DNA from: Roseobacter weihaiensis
GTDB lineage: Bacteria > Pseudomonadota > Alphaproteobacteria > Rhodobacterales > Rhodobacteraceae
Direction of reading: 5' to 3'
Assembly (NCBI RefSeq): GCF_020622345.1
Contig: NZ_JACNMO010000015.1
Location: forward strand, 1 to 64,000
DNA length: 64,000 nt
In this document: one piece after another, positions 7,907 through 17,425 of the stretch
Position numbering within the stretch: position 1 is the stretch's first letter
Layout of the letters: every line of letters starts with the position of its first letter
Position numbers and translations under genes: made by a program
Notes under the pieces: model-generated
Databases searched by the model: none
The model's input: only the letters and a program-made list of their open reading frames with translations
What the model was told of the DNA's origin: nothing

Positions 7907-9832
7907 TCAGGTTGACGGCTCCGGCTCCAGCCCGCCGTCGGAAGGGGGCCTTTTCTTGGCTTTCGCCTTGGCCTTCGGAATGCCCGTCAGGCTTGGGGCA
8001 GAGCCACTGTCGGGCTTGTCTTCTTCATCAGAGGGCGGCACCGGCGGCTCTCCGTTCATCACGCGTTTGATCTCCTCGCCGGTCAGGGTTTCATATTCCA
8101 AGAGGCCCTGGGCCAGGCGTTCGAACTCCGTCTCGTTCTCCTGGATGATTTTCAGCGCCCAGTCATAGCCGTCCTGGATAAAGCGCTGCACCTCTTCCTC
8201 GATCAGCTCCTTGGTGTTGGCCGAGACGGAAAAGCCCGCCGTGTTGCCTTGGTAGCCCTCGGCGGCCTCTGAGTAGTCGATGTTGCCGACCTTGTCCGAC
8301 ATGCCCCAGCGCAGCACCATCGCGCGCGCCAGACCGGAGGCCTGCATGATGTCGCCCGCAGGCCCGTTCGAGACAGCATCGGGACCATATTTGTGGATCT
8401 CCGCCGCCTTGCCCGCCATGGTCATGGCCAGACGCTGGTGGCATTCATCCTTGAACATATTCAAACGGTCCATCTCGGGCAGGCTCATCACCATGCCAAG
8501 GGCGCCGCCGCGCGGGATGATCGTTGCCTTGTAGACCGGGTCGCATTTCGGCAGCTTGATCCCGACGAGCGCATGGCCCGCCTCGTGGTAGGCGGTCATC
8601 TCTTTCTGCGCATCGGTCATCACCATGGAGCGACGCTCCGCGCCCATCATGATCTTGTCCTTGGCCTGTTCAAAATCCAGCATCGCCACGAAACGCCGTC
8701 CGACACGGGCGGCACCCAAAGCTGCTTCATTCACCAGGTTGGCCAGATCCGCCCCGGAAAAGCCCGGTGTCCCGCGCGCGATGATGCGCAAATCCACATC
8801 AGGCCCCAGGGGCGTTTTACGGGCATGCACGCCGAGAATCTTCTCGCGGCCTTTAATGTCCGGATTGCCCACGGTCACCTGACGGTCAAACCGGCCCGGA
8901 CGCAACAAGGCCGGGTCCAACACATCCTTGCGGTTGGTGGCCGCGATGATGATAACACCCTCGTTGGCCTCGAACCCGTCCATCTCGACCAGCAGTTGGT
9001 TGAGCGTTTGTTCGCGCTCGTCATTCCCGCCACCGTAGCCAGCACCCCGGTGCCGCCCGACCGCGTCAATCTCGTCGATGAAAACGATGCAGGGTGCGTT
9101 TTTCTTGGCCTGCTCGAACATGTCGCGCACGCGGCTCGCGCCGACGCCGACGAACATTTCAACGAAATCGGACCCCGAGATGGTAAAGAACGGCACGCCC
9201 GCTTCACCCGCAATTGCCCGCGCTAGAAGGGTTTTACCTGTTCCGGGAGGGCCTTCAAGCAATGCCCCTTTGGGAATTTTACCGCCCAGGCGGCTGAACT
9301 TCTGCGGGTTGCGCAGAAACTCGACGATCTCTTCAAGCTCTTCCTTGGCCTCGTCGATGCCCGCGACATCGTCAAAGGTCACGCGGCCATGCTTTTCGGT
9401 CAGCATCTTGGCCTTGGATTTGCCAAACCCCATCGCGCCACCTTTGCCGCCGCCCTGCATCCGGTTCATGAAGTAGATCCAGACGCCGATCAGCAGCAGG
9501 AACGGCAACAGCGACATCAGGAAGGTCTGAAAGCCCGACTGTTGCTGCTGTTCTGCCCGCATGGCTACGTCATTCGCGATCAGCAGCTGCGTGATCTCTG
9601 CATCCGACGGTTTGATCGTCACGTAGTCCGTGCCGTCAGACTGGCGGAAGCGTACCTGCTCTCCGTCCAGGGTCACATTGCTGACTTCGCCGGCTTCGAC
9701 CGCCTCAACAAATTCCGAATAGCTGATTTCACGGCTTTGCATCGTGCTGCCCGGACCACTGAACAGATTGAACAGTGCGAGTATCAGCAGGAATAATACG
9801 ACCCAAAAGGCGATGTTGCGTGCGTTCCCCAA
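7907..9832 (-). CDS. ftsH: ATP-dependent zinc metalloprotease FtsH
   Basis: 641 residues. The start is taken as the TTG at 9830-9832, 7 nt after TTAGGAG, giving [10 protein letters not shown]; the upstream ATG (9871) would add 13 residues without support. Two membrane helices (about 7-25 and 106-123) flank a periplasmic loop. Then come the AAA+ Walker A GPPGTGKT (194-201), Walker B FIDEIDA (251-257), the second region of homology [21 protein letters not shown], and the zinc site HEAGH (416-420). FtsH forms inner-membrane hexamers that degrade membrane and short-lived cytosolic proteins. Here it ends the operon and is followed by the terminator at 7849-7881. Having ftsH directly after tilS is the classic arrangement. 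Confidence 0.97.
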   Translation of the reverse strand: MGNARNIAFWVVLFLLILALFNLFSGPGSTMQSREISYSEFVEAVEAGEVSNVTLDGEQVRFRQSDGTDYVTIKPSDAEITQLLIANDVAMRAEQQQQSGFQTFLMSLLPFLLLIGVWIYFMNRMQGGGKGGAMGFGKSKAKMLTEKHGRVTFDDVAGIDEAKEELEEIVEFLRNPQKFSRLGGKIPKGALLEGPPGTGKTLLARAIAGEAGVPFFTISGSDFVEMFVGVGASRVRDMFEQAKKNAPCIVFIDEIDAVGRHRGAGYGGGNDEREQTLNQLLVEMDGFEANEGVIIIAATNRKDVLDPALLRPGRFDRQVTVGNPDIKGREKILGVHARKTPLGPDVDLRIIARGTPGFSGADLANLVNEAALGAARVGRRFVAMLDFEQAKDKIMMGAERRSMVMTDAQKEMTAYHEAGHALVGIKLPKCDPVYKATIIPRGGALGMVMSLPEMDRLNMFKDECHQRLAMTMAGKAAEIHKYGPDAVSNGPAGDIMQASGLARAMVLRWGMSDKVGNIDYSEAAEGYQGNTAGFSVSANTKELIEEEVQRFIQDGYDWALKIIQENETEFERLAQGLLEYETLTGEEIKRVMNGEPPVPPSDEEDKPDSGSAPSLTGIPKAKAKAKKRPPSDGGLEPEPST

Positions 9833-9912
9833 GGAAAATCTCCTAAATCTGCGGGTGGTGTGCATCGGCATGATAGCACCACATACCTAAGATAGACACT
9901 TCGCGCGCAGGT

Positions 9913-11160
9913 TCAATGCGAGAAAACTGCGGCAAAAAAGGACCTCTCCCCGTCTTTGAGCCGCGCGTGCCACCCGGATGCGGGGTCGGCCAGCGGTGCC
10001 GCGACCAACTCCCCGCCCCGCCAGACGGCCGGGGTTGCCAGCAAAAGAGCCCGCGGCAGGCCCCTGTCGCGCCAGTCGGGGCAGGCCGCGAGGCCCTGTT
10101 CCCCCAGAGCGGCAACCCGCAGATCCGCGCCCTCCTCAGGGCCTGTGACGACCCAGCGCCCATCCCAAAGCGCCCCCAGCGGAACGGATGCAGCCTCGAC
10201 CGCCTTCAATTCCCGGAAAATCCAGAGCGTGTTGTTGATGACCTTCAGGTGACACTCTTCCAGTGTCGCGCTGCCAGCCGCGCGCAACGCCGCCATCACC
10301 GCCGCGATGCTGCGTTGGCGCGGCGCATAGACAGCACCGCTGATCCATTGGAGCGCCTGCACGATCAGCCGTCGGCTGATCTCTTTGGGCAGGTGCTGGA
10401 CGGCGGGCCAATCCAGGCTCAGCGCCCCGCCTTTCACGTCGGCGATGTCGCGGGCCGCCGCCGCTGTCTGTTGTGACAGGGCCGTCCGGGCCTCTGCCAT
10501 ATTCCCGGCCACCTGCGCCAATGTCTCACGGGTCAGTCCAAAAGGCGCCAAATGATCCAGCGCTTGTCGGGCCTTGATCCGGTCATAGCGGGTGTCGTCG
10601 TTGGTCGGGTCCTCGATCCACGACTGATCCCGCGCCGTCAGATAGGCCCGCAAGGCCGCCCGCGAGACATGGAGCAACGGGCGCAGCCATGTTACCCCCC
10701 AGCGGTCGCTTTTCGGGGACATTGCGCTCAGCCCGTCCACACCGGCCCCGCGCGCCAGCCGCATTAACACGGTTTCAGCCTGATCGTCCTGCGTATGGCC
10801 GAGAGCAATGGTGGAGACACCGCACCGCCGCGCCCAATCTGACATGAGAGTATAGCGCGCAACGCGGGCGGCATTTTGCGTGTTGCCACTGCCGTCCCAG
10901 TCTTTCCAGATCAGGGTCTCATGGCGCACACCAAGCTGTTGACAGACCTCCGCCACCCTGCGCGCTTCATCCGCCGCCTCTTTGCGCAATCCGTGATCAA
11001 CCGTCACGCAGAAAAGCGCGATGGGATGGTCTTGTGCAAAATCATGCAGCAGCCGCAAGAGCGCCATGGAATCGCTCCCCCCGGACACCGCAACACCAAG
11101 AGACGCCGGCGGATCCGGCAGCAGATGCTCTTCGATCTGCTGAGCGAGGCTTCGGGTCAT
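9913..11160 (-). CDS. tilS: tRNA(Ile)-lysidine synthase
   Basis: 415 residues. An N-type ATP pyrophosphatase with the PP-loop SGGSDS at 26-31, the ALGHTQDDQAETVLMRLARG segment and IEDPTNDD, all diagnostic of TilS. The enzyme converts C34 of the AUA-reading tRNA-Ile to lysidine, changing both codon reading and charging identity, and is essential. The C-terminal half is less conserved, as usual. The gene follows cpoB with a 5-nt gap and precedes ftsH by 80 nt. Its charging partner IleS lies elsewhere in the window at 30733-33762. Confidence 0.95.
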   Translation of the reverse strand: MTRSLAQQIEEHLLPDPPASLGVAVSGGSDSMALLRLLHDFAQDHPIALFCVTVDHGLRKEAADEARRVAEVCQQLGVRHETLIWKDWDGSGNTQNAARVARYTLMSDWARRCGVSTIALGHTQDDQAETVLMRLARGAGVDGLSAMSPKSDRWGVTWLRPLLHVSRAALRAYLTARDQSWIEDPTNDDTRYDRIKARQALDHLAPFGLTRETLAQVAGNMAEARTALSQQTAAAARDIADVKGGALSLDWPAVQHLPKEISRRLIVQALQWISGAVYAPRQRSIAAVMAALRAAGSATLEECHLKVINNTLWIFRELKAVEAASVPLGALWDGRWVVTGPEEGADLRVAALGEQGLAACPDWRDRGLPRALLLATPAVWRGGELVAAPLADPASGWHARLKDGERSFFAAVFSH

Positions 11161-11165
11161 GGCCC

Positions 11166-12026
11166 CTAGGAGCAGGCCAGCGCGCGTCGGGTTTCCGCCG
11201 CCTGCGCCACGGCCGCATCACCGGGAAAGCGGATACCAACCTCGGCCAGCGTCACACAGGCCTCCTGGGTCTGACCAAGCGCGCCCAGTGATCGCCCAAG
11301 CCGAAACAGCGCCTGTGGTGCCATGGGTCCTTCGGGATCCGCGCTGAAGCTGGAAAGGTAGGCGCGTGCGGCCTCCCGCGTGTTGCCCAGCCCTTCGAGA
11401 GCCTCCCCCCGGCCCAGATCCGCGCCCGCTGCCAGCGGGCCGCCCGGATAGGTGACCGAAAACGCGGCAAACTGATCTGCGGCCTGCTGATACTCACCAT
11501 CGGCCAGAGCCGCCTGCGCCCGTTTGAAGTCATCCTCTTCGCCAACTGCCAACTGCGTGCCGGTGGCCGCCCCGAGGGGCGCCTGGCCGCTGCTTGCCGT
11601 GCCGGTGGCAGGCGCAATGGTGTCGCCGGTTGTCACAGGCGCCTCGCCGGTGTCTCCGCCCAGCGTCGTGGTCTCCCCCAGGGCCGCGATATCGCCGCCT
11701 TCCAGCTCAACCAGCCGAAACTCAAGATCCCCGATCCGGTTGGTGCCATCCTCTACAATGCGGCTCACGCGGAACTCCAACTGCTCGGTCTTGGAGGTCA
11801 GGCGCTGGAGCTCCGCCTCCATGGCCGACATCCGCTCCAGCACCGTTTCGCCACCGGTGGCCACCGAAGGGCCTCCGGTGGTCGAGAGTTCGCGTTTGAG
11901 CCGCTGGACCTCGACATAAAGCACCGTCAGCTCCTGCCGGATATCGGCAAGGGTCTGGTCATCCTGAGCGGCCGCCGCCAGCGGCCACAGCGTCAAAGAG
12001 AGCAAAGAGGCAAGGATAAACCGCAT
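11166..12026 (-). CDS. cpoB: Tol-Pal system protein CpoB (YbgF)
   Basis: 286 residues. Signal peptide MRFILASLLSLTLWPLAAAA, then a predicted coiled coil (about 23-85, TLADIRQELTVLYVEVQRLK), a linker rich in Thr, Gly and Ala, and a C-terminal TPR region (about 165-280) with repeated FKRAQAALADGEYQQAADQF-type helices. CpoB is periplasmic and couples outer-membrane constriction by Tol-Pal to peptidoglycan synthesis during division. It starts 4 nt after pal, in the usual place at the end of the tol cluster. Confidence 0.93.
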   Translation of the reverse strand: MRFILASLLSLTLWPLAAAAQDDQTLADIRQELTVLYVEVQRLKRELSTTGGPSVATGGETVLERMSAMEAELQRLTSKTEQLEFRVSRIVEDGTNRIGDLEFRLVELEGGDIAALGETTTLGGDTGEAPVTTGDTIAPATGTASSGQAPLGAATGTQLAVGEEDDFKRAQAALADGEYQQAADQFAAFSVTYPGGPLAAGADLGRGEALEGLGNTREAARAYLSSFSADPEGPMAPQALFRLGRSLGALGQTQEACVTLAEVGIRFPGDAAVAQAAETRRALACS

Positions 12027-12030
12027 CAGA

Positions 12031-12546
12031 TCACCCGGTCAGACCACCCGCCAGCACGGTGACCGCACGACGGTTTTTCTGGTAGCAGGCCTCGCTGCTG
12101 CAAATCTCGATGGGGCGTTCCTTGCCATAGCTGACTGTGCGCAGACGGTTGCCCGCAACCCCGCGCGAGATCAGATATTCGCGCACCGCATTGGCCCGGC
12201 GGGCACCAAGGGCGACGTTATATTCGCGGGTGCCCTGCTCATCGGCGTGGCCTTCGATCACGGCGGTGAAGTCGGTGTTGGCCAGCAACCATTGCGCCTG
12301 CCCTTCCAGCGTGGTGCGCCCTGCGTCATTGATGTCGGACTGATCCACGGCAAAAAGCACGCGATCTCCGACCGTCTGGTTGAAGAACGCGGTCGATGTC
12401 GGATCGTTCGCGCTGCCCGGCACAATCGGGCCACCGGCCCCTGCGCCGCCTGCTCCCGTGCCGTCCGCGCCAAATCTCGTGGCATCCGTACAGGCCGCCA
12501 GGGCCAACCCGGCCACGAGGAGGAGGATATTTCTTGTCAGTTTCAT
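12031..12546 (-). CDS. pal: Peptidoglycan-associated lipoprotein Pal
   Basis: 171 residues. A lipoprotein signal peptide ends in LALAAC with the lipidated cysteine at 19. A glycine-rich spacer follows, then an OmpA-like peptidoglycan-binding domain with IEGHADEQGTREYNVALG and RANAVREYLISRG, the residues that hold meso-diaminopimelate. Pal anchors the outer membrane to the wall and binds TolB. It sits between tolB and cpoB. A possible separate promoter lies in the 94-nt gap upstream (12591-12619). Confidence 0.96.
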   Translation of the reverse strand: MKLTRNILLLVAGLALAACTDATRFGADGTGAGGAGAGGPIVPGSANDPTSTAFFNQTVGDRVLFAVDQSDINDAGRTTLEGQAQWLLANTDFTAVIEGHADEQGTREYNVALGARRANAVREYLISRGVAGNRLRTVSYGKERPIEICSSEACYQKNRRAVTVLAGGLTG

Positions 12547-12590
12547 GCTCTTTGCCTCTTTCGGTCAAAAGGGTTCTTTTTATTACAGGT

Positions 12591-12619
12591 GTTTTACCAC
12601 AGTGCGTGGCGCATTGAAA
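12591..12619 (-). promoter_or_regulatory. Candidate sigma-70-type promoter for pal
   Basis: On the minus strand TTTCAA (12614-12619) and TAAAAC (12591-12596) are separated by exactly 17 bp in the AT-rich tolB-pal gap. Each hexamer matches the consensus at four of six positions. It would allow abundant Pal to be made in excess of the Tol proteins. Confidence 0.35.
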
Positions 12620-12640
12620 CGGTCTGTCTTGCCTGCGCGC

Positions 12641-13972
12641 TCATTGCAACAAAGGTGACCATGAGGGATCGGACCCGCCCTCCGGCGTGCGGACAGGCCG
12701 AAGGTTGCGGCCCGTGATATCCACGGAATAGAGCGTCGAGCGCCCCTGTTCGCCTTGGGTTTCGCGGGTAAACATGATAACCCGACCGTTCGGTGCCCAG
12801 GTTGGCCCCTCATCAAGGAAGGAGGCGGTCAGCAACCGCTCTTCCGACCCATCGACGCGCATCACACCAATGTGAAAGCGGCCACTGTTCTGCTTGGTGA
12901 ATGAGATCAGATCCCCGCGCGGCGACCACACCGGCGTGCCGTAGCGTCCCGGCCCGAACGAGATGCGCCGGGCCTCACCGCCCCGCGCAGGCATGATGTA
13001 GAGCTGCTGCGAGCCCGACCGGTCGCTTTCAAAGACGATCTGGCTGCCATCGGGCGAAAAGCTCGGCGCGGTTTCGATCGAGGGGGCCGACGTCAGCCGG
13101 GTGACGTTTCCGCCGTTGATGTTCATCGCATAGATGTCCGTATTGCCGCCCTGGCTGAGCGAGTAGACGATGGTCTGACCATCCGGGGCAAAGCGCGGGG
13201 CAAAGCTCATGGTGCCCTCCTGGCTTTCGAGCACGCGGCGCTGGACCGATCCCACATCGAGCACGTAAATGCGCGGGAAGCCGGTCTCGTAACTGGTATA
13301 GAGCACGCGGCGACCATCGGGCGAAAACCGAGGGGCCAGGACAATGGCACTGCTGTCGGTCAGGAACTGCACGTTGGCCCCGTCGTAATCCATAATGGCC
13401 AGACGCTTTTGTCGGGCATCCTTGGTGCCGGTCTCGGACACGTAAACCACGCGGCTGTCAAAGTATCCGCCCTCACCCGTGATCCGGCTGTAGACCGCAT
13501 CCGCGACCTTATGGGCCATGCGACGCCACCCCTCGACGGTGCCGGTAAACTGCAGGCCGTCGCCCATCTCTGCGCCCGAAAAGACGTCATAGAGGCGGAA
13601 TTTCACGTTCACTTGCGTGCCCTGCACCGCGACAGCACCGGTAATCAGGGCCTGCGCGTTGATGGCCTTCCAGTCCGCATATTGGATCGGGGCGGCAAAG
13701 CTCGTGACATTGCTGATAAAGGCCGACGGCGCGATTTCGCGAAAAAGGCCGGTGCCGGTCAGATCAGCGGCGACCACCTGGCTGATCTGGGTTGCCAGAG
13801 CGCCCGCATCCCCGGTTTCCGCCTCAAAGACGGGCAAGGCAAAGGGCAAGGGTTCTATCACCCCTTCGGTAATCTCGATCCGCAGAGGGCCGTCCTGCGC
13901 CGCGGCGAAGGTCCCGCCCCAACTCGCTGCCACCACCAGTGCCACCATCATAAGTGCTGCCTGAAATCTCAT
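12641..13972 (-). CDS. tolB: Tol-Pal system protein TolB
   Basis: 443 residues. Signal peptide (about 1-25, ending FAAAQ), an N-terminal alpha/beta domain, and a six-bladed beta-propeller seen as repeated [20 protein letters not shown] and [20 protein letters not shown] blocks. TolB is periplasmic; its N-terminal tail binds TolA and its propeller binds Pal. The start overlaps the tolA stop by 4 nt (ATGA), so translation is coupled. The length is normal and no residues are obviously missing. Confidence 0.97.
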   Translation of the reverse strand: MRFQAALMMVALVVAASWGGTFAAAQDGPLRIEITEGVIEPLPFALPVFEAETGDAGALATQISQVVAADLTGTGLFREIAPSAFISNVTSFAAPIQYADWKAINAQALITGAVAVQGTQVNVKFRLYDVFSGAEMGDGLQFTGTVEGWRRMAHKVADAVYSRITGEGGYFDSRVVYVSETGTKDARQKRLAIMDYDGANVQFLTDSSAIVLAPRFSPDGRRVLYTSYETGFPRIYVLDVGSVQRRVLESQEGTMSFAPRFAPDGQTIVYSLSQGGNTDIYAMNINGGNVTRLTSAPSIETAPSFSPDGSQIVFESDRSGSQQLYIMPARGGEARRISFGPGRYGTPVWSPRGDLISFTKQNSGRFHIGVMRVDGSEERLLTASFLDEGPTWAPNGRVIMFTRETQGEQGRSTLYSVDITGRNLRPVRTPEGGSDPSWSPLLQ

Positions 13973-15072
13973 TTGACCCGCATCCTTTCGGGATTGAATG
14001 TCATCTCAATCTCTTGCCATTGACTATATTTCTCAACCGGTAATTCAAAGCCGCGCGCACCACAGCGGATGATCGCACGCCGCGCGGCCTCGAAGGCCTG
14101 CCTCGCCGCAACCTCTGATCCCCCCGAACTCGACGCCATGCGGATCGATCCGGTGATGGGTCGGCCATCCTGCGACATGGAGACCTCGACCACAACGGTG
14201 GTGCCCAAAGCATCCGTTGACAGGGACCCGACGTTCCAGCAGCTCGACACCGCCACCCGCAGCGATTCCTTTTCGCCCGCAGAGAGCGGCGGGCCCTGGG
14301 GGGCTGCGGGCGCGTCGCTGTCGGCTGTAAGTGCTTCTTGCAGGGCGGCAGTGACCGCATCCTCGTTGGAGGGCGTCTCCGCCGGGGCCGGCGGCGTGGC
14401 GGCTGTTTGCACCGGAGCCTCGGGCCGGCGCGCGGGCGGACGTCGGGATTGCTCCGGCGCGCGGGCGGGCTCCTCGGCTTCGGTCACGATCTCGGTCGCG
14501 GCGGCCTCGGGGGCGGTCGCCTCGGAGGGGTCCTGCTCAACTTCGCCCGCCGCGTCAGGGGTGACCGCCTCTTGCTCGACCGGATCGGGAATTGCTTCGG
14601 GCTCGGGCGGCGCGACAGCCTCGGGGGCCACGCGGTCTGCGGCCTGGGGCACAGGTTGATCGCTCACTTCGGGGACCAGAACCGCGATGTCGGCCGAAGG
14701 CTGATCGAGAACAGGGGCCTGATCGGAGATATCCGCTGGCGGCGGCAAGGGGTCGATTTCTGAGACATCGGGCGGTGTTTCCACATCCGGTGTCTGCGTC
14801 GGCGCAGGCGTGACAAGCTCCGTCTGCTCCTCTGGCGGTGTCGGCAGGTCGGGGGTTTCCGGAACGATCTCGGGATCAGCGGGTTGCGCCACCTCCGTGG
14901 CCTGCTCCGGCGGTTGGCCGGCGGCCACGAGAGCTTCATACTCCGCACTTGAAATCACCGAGACATCGGTGGCTTCAAAGGGCAATGGCTCGGAGGCGAA
15001 GACATCACCAAAGACCATGAACCCGAGCAGAAACAGATGCCCCGCGCCTGAGATATAATGTCCGGTGTGCAC
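13969..15072 (-). CDS. tolA: Cell envelope integrity protein TolA
   Basis: About 367 residues from a GTG at 15070-15072 ([13 protein letters not shown]), 7 nt after the tolR stop with GGTAGG upstream. An in-frame ATG at 15126 is also open but would overlap tolR by 47 nt. One membrane helix (about 10-28) is followed by a long linker of Pro, Glu, Ala and Val repeats (to about 265) and a compact C-terminal TonB-like domain (from about 275, [20 protein letters not shown]). TolA links the inner-membrane TolQR motor to TolB and Pal. The linker is acidic and proline-rich, unlike the Lys/Ala-rich helix of enteric TolA. Confidence 0.92.
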   Translation of the reverse strand: MHTGHYISGAGHLFLLGFMVFGDVFASEPLPFEATDVSVISSAEYEALVAAGQPPEQATEVAQPADPEIVPETPDLPTPPEEQTELVTPAPTQTPDVETPPDVSEIDPLPPPADISDQAPVLDQPSADIAVLVPEVSDQPVPQAADRVAPEAVAPPEPEAIPDPVEQEAVTPDAAGEVEQDPSEATAPEAAATEIVTEAEEPARAPEQSRRPPARRPEAPVQTAATPPAPAETPSNEDAVTAALQEALTADSDAPAAPQGPPLSAGEKESLRVAVSSCWNVGSLSTDALGTTVVVEVSMSQDGRPITGSIRMASSSGGSEVAARQAFEAARRAIIRCGARGFELPVEKYSQWQEIEMTFNPERMRVK

Positions 15073-15079
15073 CGCGCGC

Positions 15080-15583
15080 CTACCGATCCGCCCCGTCAGA
15101 AGCGCCGTCAGACGCATCCGTCCCATCCAGCGTCGGACCGCCGATATCCGTCACCAGCCCGATGTTGGAAAAGCCCCCGGCGTTGAGCGCGCCCATCACT
15201 TCCATCACCCGGGCATATGGCACGCCGCCATCGGCCCGCAGAAACACCCGGTCTGAGGTCCGCTCTGCAGCGATGGCCCGCAGCTTTGGGATCAGCTCGT
15301 TTCCGGCTGTCTCTGTCGTCTGGATCTGAATGCCCCCGTCTGCCGTGATAGTTACGGTCAGGGGCTCTTCCTGATCTGTGGGCAAGGCGCCGGCGGCGGT
15401 TCTGGGCAGCTCCACCGGGACGCCGACCGTCAGCAGGGGGGCGGCCACCATAAAAATGATGAGCAGCACCAGCATCACGTCGACAAAGGGCGTCACATTG
15501 ATCTCTGACATGGGCTGCGACCGCGACGTGCGCCGCCGCCGCTTGGTGCTGCCGCCCGCCTTCTGGATAACCCCGGCTCCCAT
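15080..15583 (-). CDS. tolR: Tol-Pal system proton-channel protein TolR (ExbD family)
   Basis: 167 residues. A basic N-terminus (KRRRRTSRSQ) and INVTPFVDVMLVLLIIFMVA, which is the ExbD/TolR membrane helix carrying the conserved protonatable aspartate (FVD). A periplasmic domain follows (VPVELPRTAAG onward). With TolQ it forms the proton-driven stator that energises TolA. The C-terminus runs on past the usual end as a tail rich in Asp, Gly and Ser (GGPTLDGTDASDGASDG). It lies 3 nt after tolQ. Confidence 0.95.
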   Translation of the reverse strand: MGAGVIQKAGGSTKRRRRTSRSQPMSEINVTPFVDVMLVLLIIFMVAAPLLTVGVPVELPRTAAGALPTDQEEPLTVTITADGGIQIQTTETAGNELIPKLRAIAAERTSDRVFLRADGGVPYARVMEVMGALNAGGFSNIGLVTDIGGPTLDGTDASDGASDGADR

Positions 15584-15586
15584 ACC

Positions 15587-16282
15587 CTAACCGTCCAGCT
15601 GGCGGCTGAGGATGGTGGCAAATTCATCCGCGAAGGATTCATAACCGGTCAGGATGCGGTCCGCATCCGCGCTCAGCTTGTTGTAATAGATCACCGCCGG
15701 GATCGCCGCAAAGAGCCCCAGTCCCGTGGCCAGGAGCGCCTCCGCAATGCCCGGTGCCACCACGGCAAGGTTGGTGTTTTGCTGCTCAGCAATCTCGATA
15801 AAGGCATTCATGATCCCGATCACCGTGCCAAAAAGACCGATGAACGGCGTCGAAGAGCCAATCGTCGCCAGCACCGTCAACCCGTCGCGCAGATGCTCGG
15901 ATTCCTTGTTGATCGCCACATCCATCGACCTGTCGATCCGCTGTGTGGCCCCCGCAATCAGCCCGCCGTCATCGTGGTGAGAGCGTTGCCACTCGGTCAT
16001 CCCGGCAGCAAATATCTTTTCACTGCCGCCCGAGGGCGCCGGTCCGACCTGCTGAAAAAGACCGTCCAGCGGCTCCCCCGACCAGAACGACCGGTCAAAG
16101 GCCGCTGCCTCGGTGCGGGCCTTGCGATAGAGGATCAGCTTGATGATGATCACCGACCAGGCCCAGAACGAAGCCACGATCAGCATGATCATCACGATTT
16201 TTACGATTAAAGTGGCGCGCGCGAATAACCCGAAGAACGAGAAATCGATCTCGTGCGCCATTGCCAGCGTTTCTGCTTCCAT
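15587..16282 (-). CDS. tolQ: Tol-Pal system protein TolQ (MotA/ExbB family)
   Basis: 231 residues from the ATG at 16282 (MEAETLAMAHEIDFSFFGLF); an upstream ATG (16306) would add eight residues. Three membrane helices: about 20-42, 133-155 and 165-190, with the conserved ATIGSSTPFIGLFGTVIGIM and GLGLFAAIPAVIYYNKL segments that line the proton path. TolQ forms the pentamer of the TolQR motor. It follows ybgC after 98 nt, the typical ybgC-tolQ-tolR-tolA-tolB-pal-cpoB order. Confidence 0.96.
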   Translation of the reverse strand: MEAETLAMAHEIDFSFFGLFARATLIVKIVMIMLIVASFWAWSVIIIKLILYRKARTEAAAFDRSFWSGEPLDGLFQQVGPAPSGGSEKIFAAGMTEWQRSHHDDGGLIAGATQRIDRSMDVAINKESEHLRDGLTVLATIGSSTPFIGLFGTVIGIMNAFIEIAEQQNTNLAVVAPGIAEALLATGLGLFAAIPAVIYYNKLSADADRILTGYESFADEFATILSRQLDG

Positions 16283-16380
16283 ATGCCTGCTCTTTGCCCA
16301 ATACACCCAGGGTCGATTGTTTCGACCTCCATTACGCCTGATTCTAGCCCAGCAACATCCAGAAAGCTATCACTATGGTG

Positions 16381-16779
16381 TTATTCAGCAGGGGTGATGG
16401 GAAGTAAGCGAAGATTTGCTGGCAATTTGACGGGTTTTCCCCCCGCGCCGATGCAGACAATCGTGACATCTGCCGCAAAGATCAGCTTGTCATCGCGGTA
16501 GAGGTTCTGCCTCATGACCATCCGCACGGCGCTCCGCCGGGTCAGCGTTGTGCGCACCTCCAGCCTGTCGTCGAACCGGGCCGGAGCGATGTAGTCGGCC
16601 GCGATCCGGCGCACCACAAAGACGATGCCGTCCGCTTTCATCGCAAGCTGGTCGATGCCGATCTCGCGCACCCAGTCGCTGCGGGCCCGTTCAATATACC
16701 GCAGGTAATTGGCGTGATAGACGATGCCCGCCATATCGGTGTCTTCATAATAGACCCGGATCGGAAAAACATGGCTCAT
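16381..16779 (-). CDS. ybgC: Tol-Pal-associated acyl-CoA thioesterase YbgC
   Basis: 132 residues, a single hotdog domain. The YYEDTDMAGIVYHANYLRYIERARSDW region holds the 4-hydroxybenzoyl-CoA-thioesterase-type motif with catalytic Asp (the D of DTDMAG) and the HxNYL block. YbgC hydrolyses short acyl-CoAs or acyl-ACP in the cytosol and is almost always the first tol gene; its link to Tol function is unclear. The start overlaps the previous gene's stop by 4 nt (ATGA). Confidence 0.94.
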   Translation of the reverse strand: MSHVFPIRVYYEDTDMAGIVYHANYLRYIERARSDWVREIGIDQLAMKADGIVFVVRRIAADYIAPARFDDRLEVRTTLTRRSAVRMVMRQNLYRDDKLIFAADVTIVCIGAGGKPVKLPANLRLLPITPAE

Positions 16780-17423
16780 TGCGCCAACCCGACGCGCGCC
16801 ATCAGCCGCAGGGCATGGCTGACGTCAGTGGACTGCGCGGGCAACACCGGATCATAGGCCGCGCGGATGAGCCCCGCAATCTCGGGGCGCAGGATGGTTC
16901 TTTCGCCCACAACAGCCAGGGGTGAGCGGTCTTTGAACGCGGTGTCGGACCACAGCAGCACAGATTGCACGATCTGGCTCAGCGCCAGTGTTTCGGCGGG
17001 TACGGCGCTGAGGTTTTCATCCATGCGCAGAAACACAAAGCAGGCCTTGATCGCCCCGTCAGGTTCAAAATGGAAAATCCGGTACTGGTTGGCGTCCACC
17101 GCTTTCAGACGGTCCAGGAGCGGGCCCAGATCAAGGATCAGCCGGTCCAGCCCCGGCACCTCTGGCAGCTCGTCCCAGTCGCGAAAGAAAAACAGCATCA
17201 TGTTGCTGCCCAGTTCCGGGTCGGTCTCTGCCATCTTGTGACCCGAGAGCGCCATGACCGCTTCCAGCGCGCCCTTAACCACTGCCAGCGTCTCGTCCTT
17301 GACGCCAAAGACCACCGGTGCGATGGGCCGCCCCCAGCGGGCAAAGGCGAACTGCCCGTCACCGCGGGTAAAGAGCGCTTCGACCTCTGCCGCCGCCATC
17401 ATCGGTGTTGCGGGTTCCGCCAT
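16776..17423 (-). CDS. Conserved protein of unknown function between ruvB and ybgC
   Basis: 215 residues, no signal peptide or membrane helix. The sequence is well formed (AFARWGRPIAPVVFGVKDETL, MMLFFFRDWDELPEVPGLDRL, YRIFHFEPDGAIKACFVFLR) and reads as a soluble alpha/beta protein, but I recognise no domain. The start is 2 nt after the ruvB stop and the stop overlaps ybgC by 4 nt, so its synthesis is tied to both. It bridges the Holliday-junction genes and the Tol operon and appears to be specific to this bacterial group. Confidence 0.78.
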   Translation of the reverse strand: MAEPATPMMAAAEVEALFTRGDGQFAFARWGRPIAPVVFGVKDETLAVVKGALEAVMALSGHKMAETDPELGSNMMLFFFRDWDELPEVPGLDRLILDLGPLLDRLKAVDANQYRIFHFEPDGAIKACFVFLRMDENLSAVPAETLALSQIVQSVLLWSDTAFKDRSPLAVVGERTILRPEIAGLIRAAYDPVLPAQSTDVSHALRLMARVGLAQ

Positions 17424-17425
17424 CT

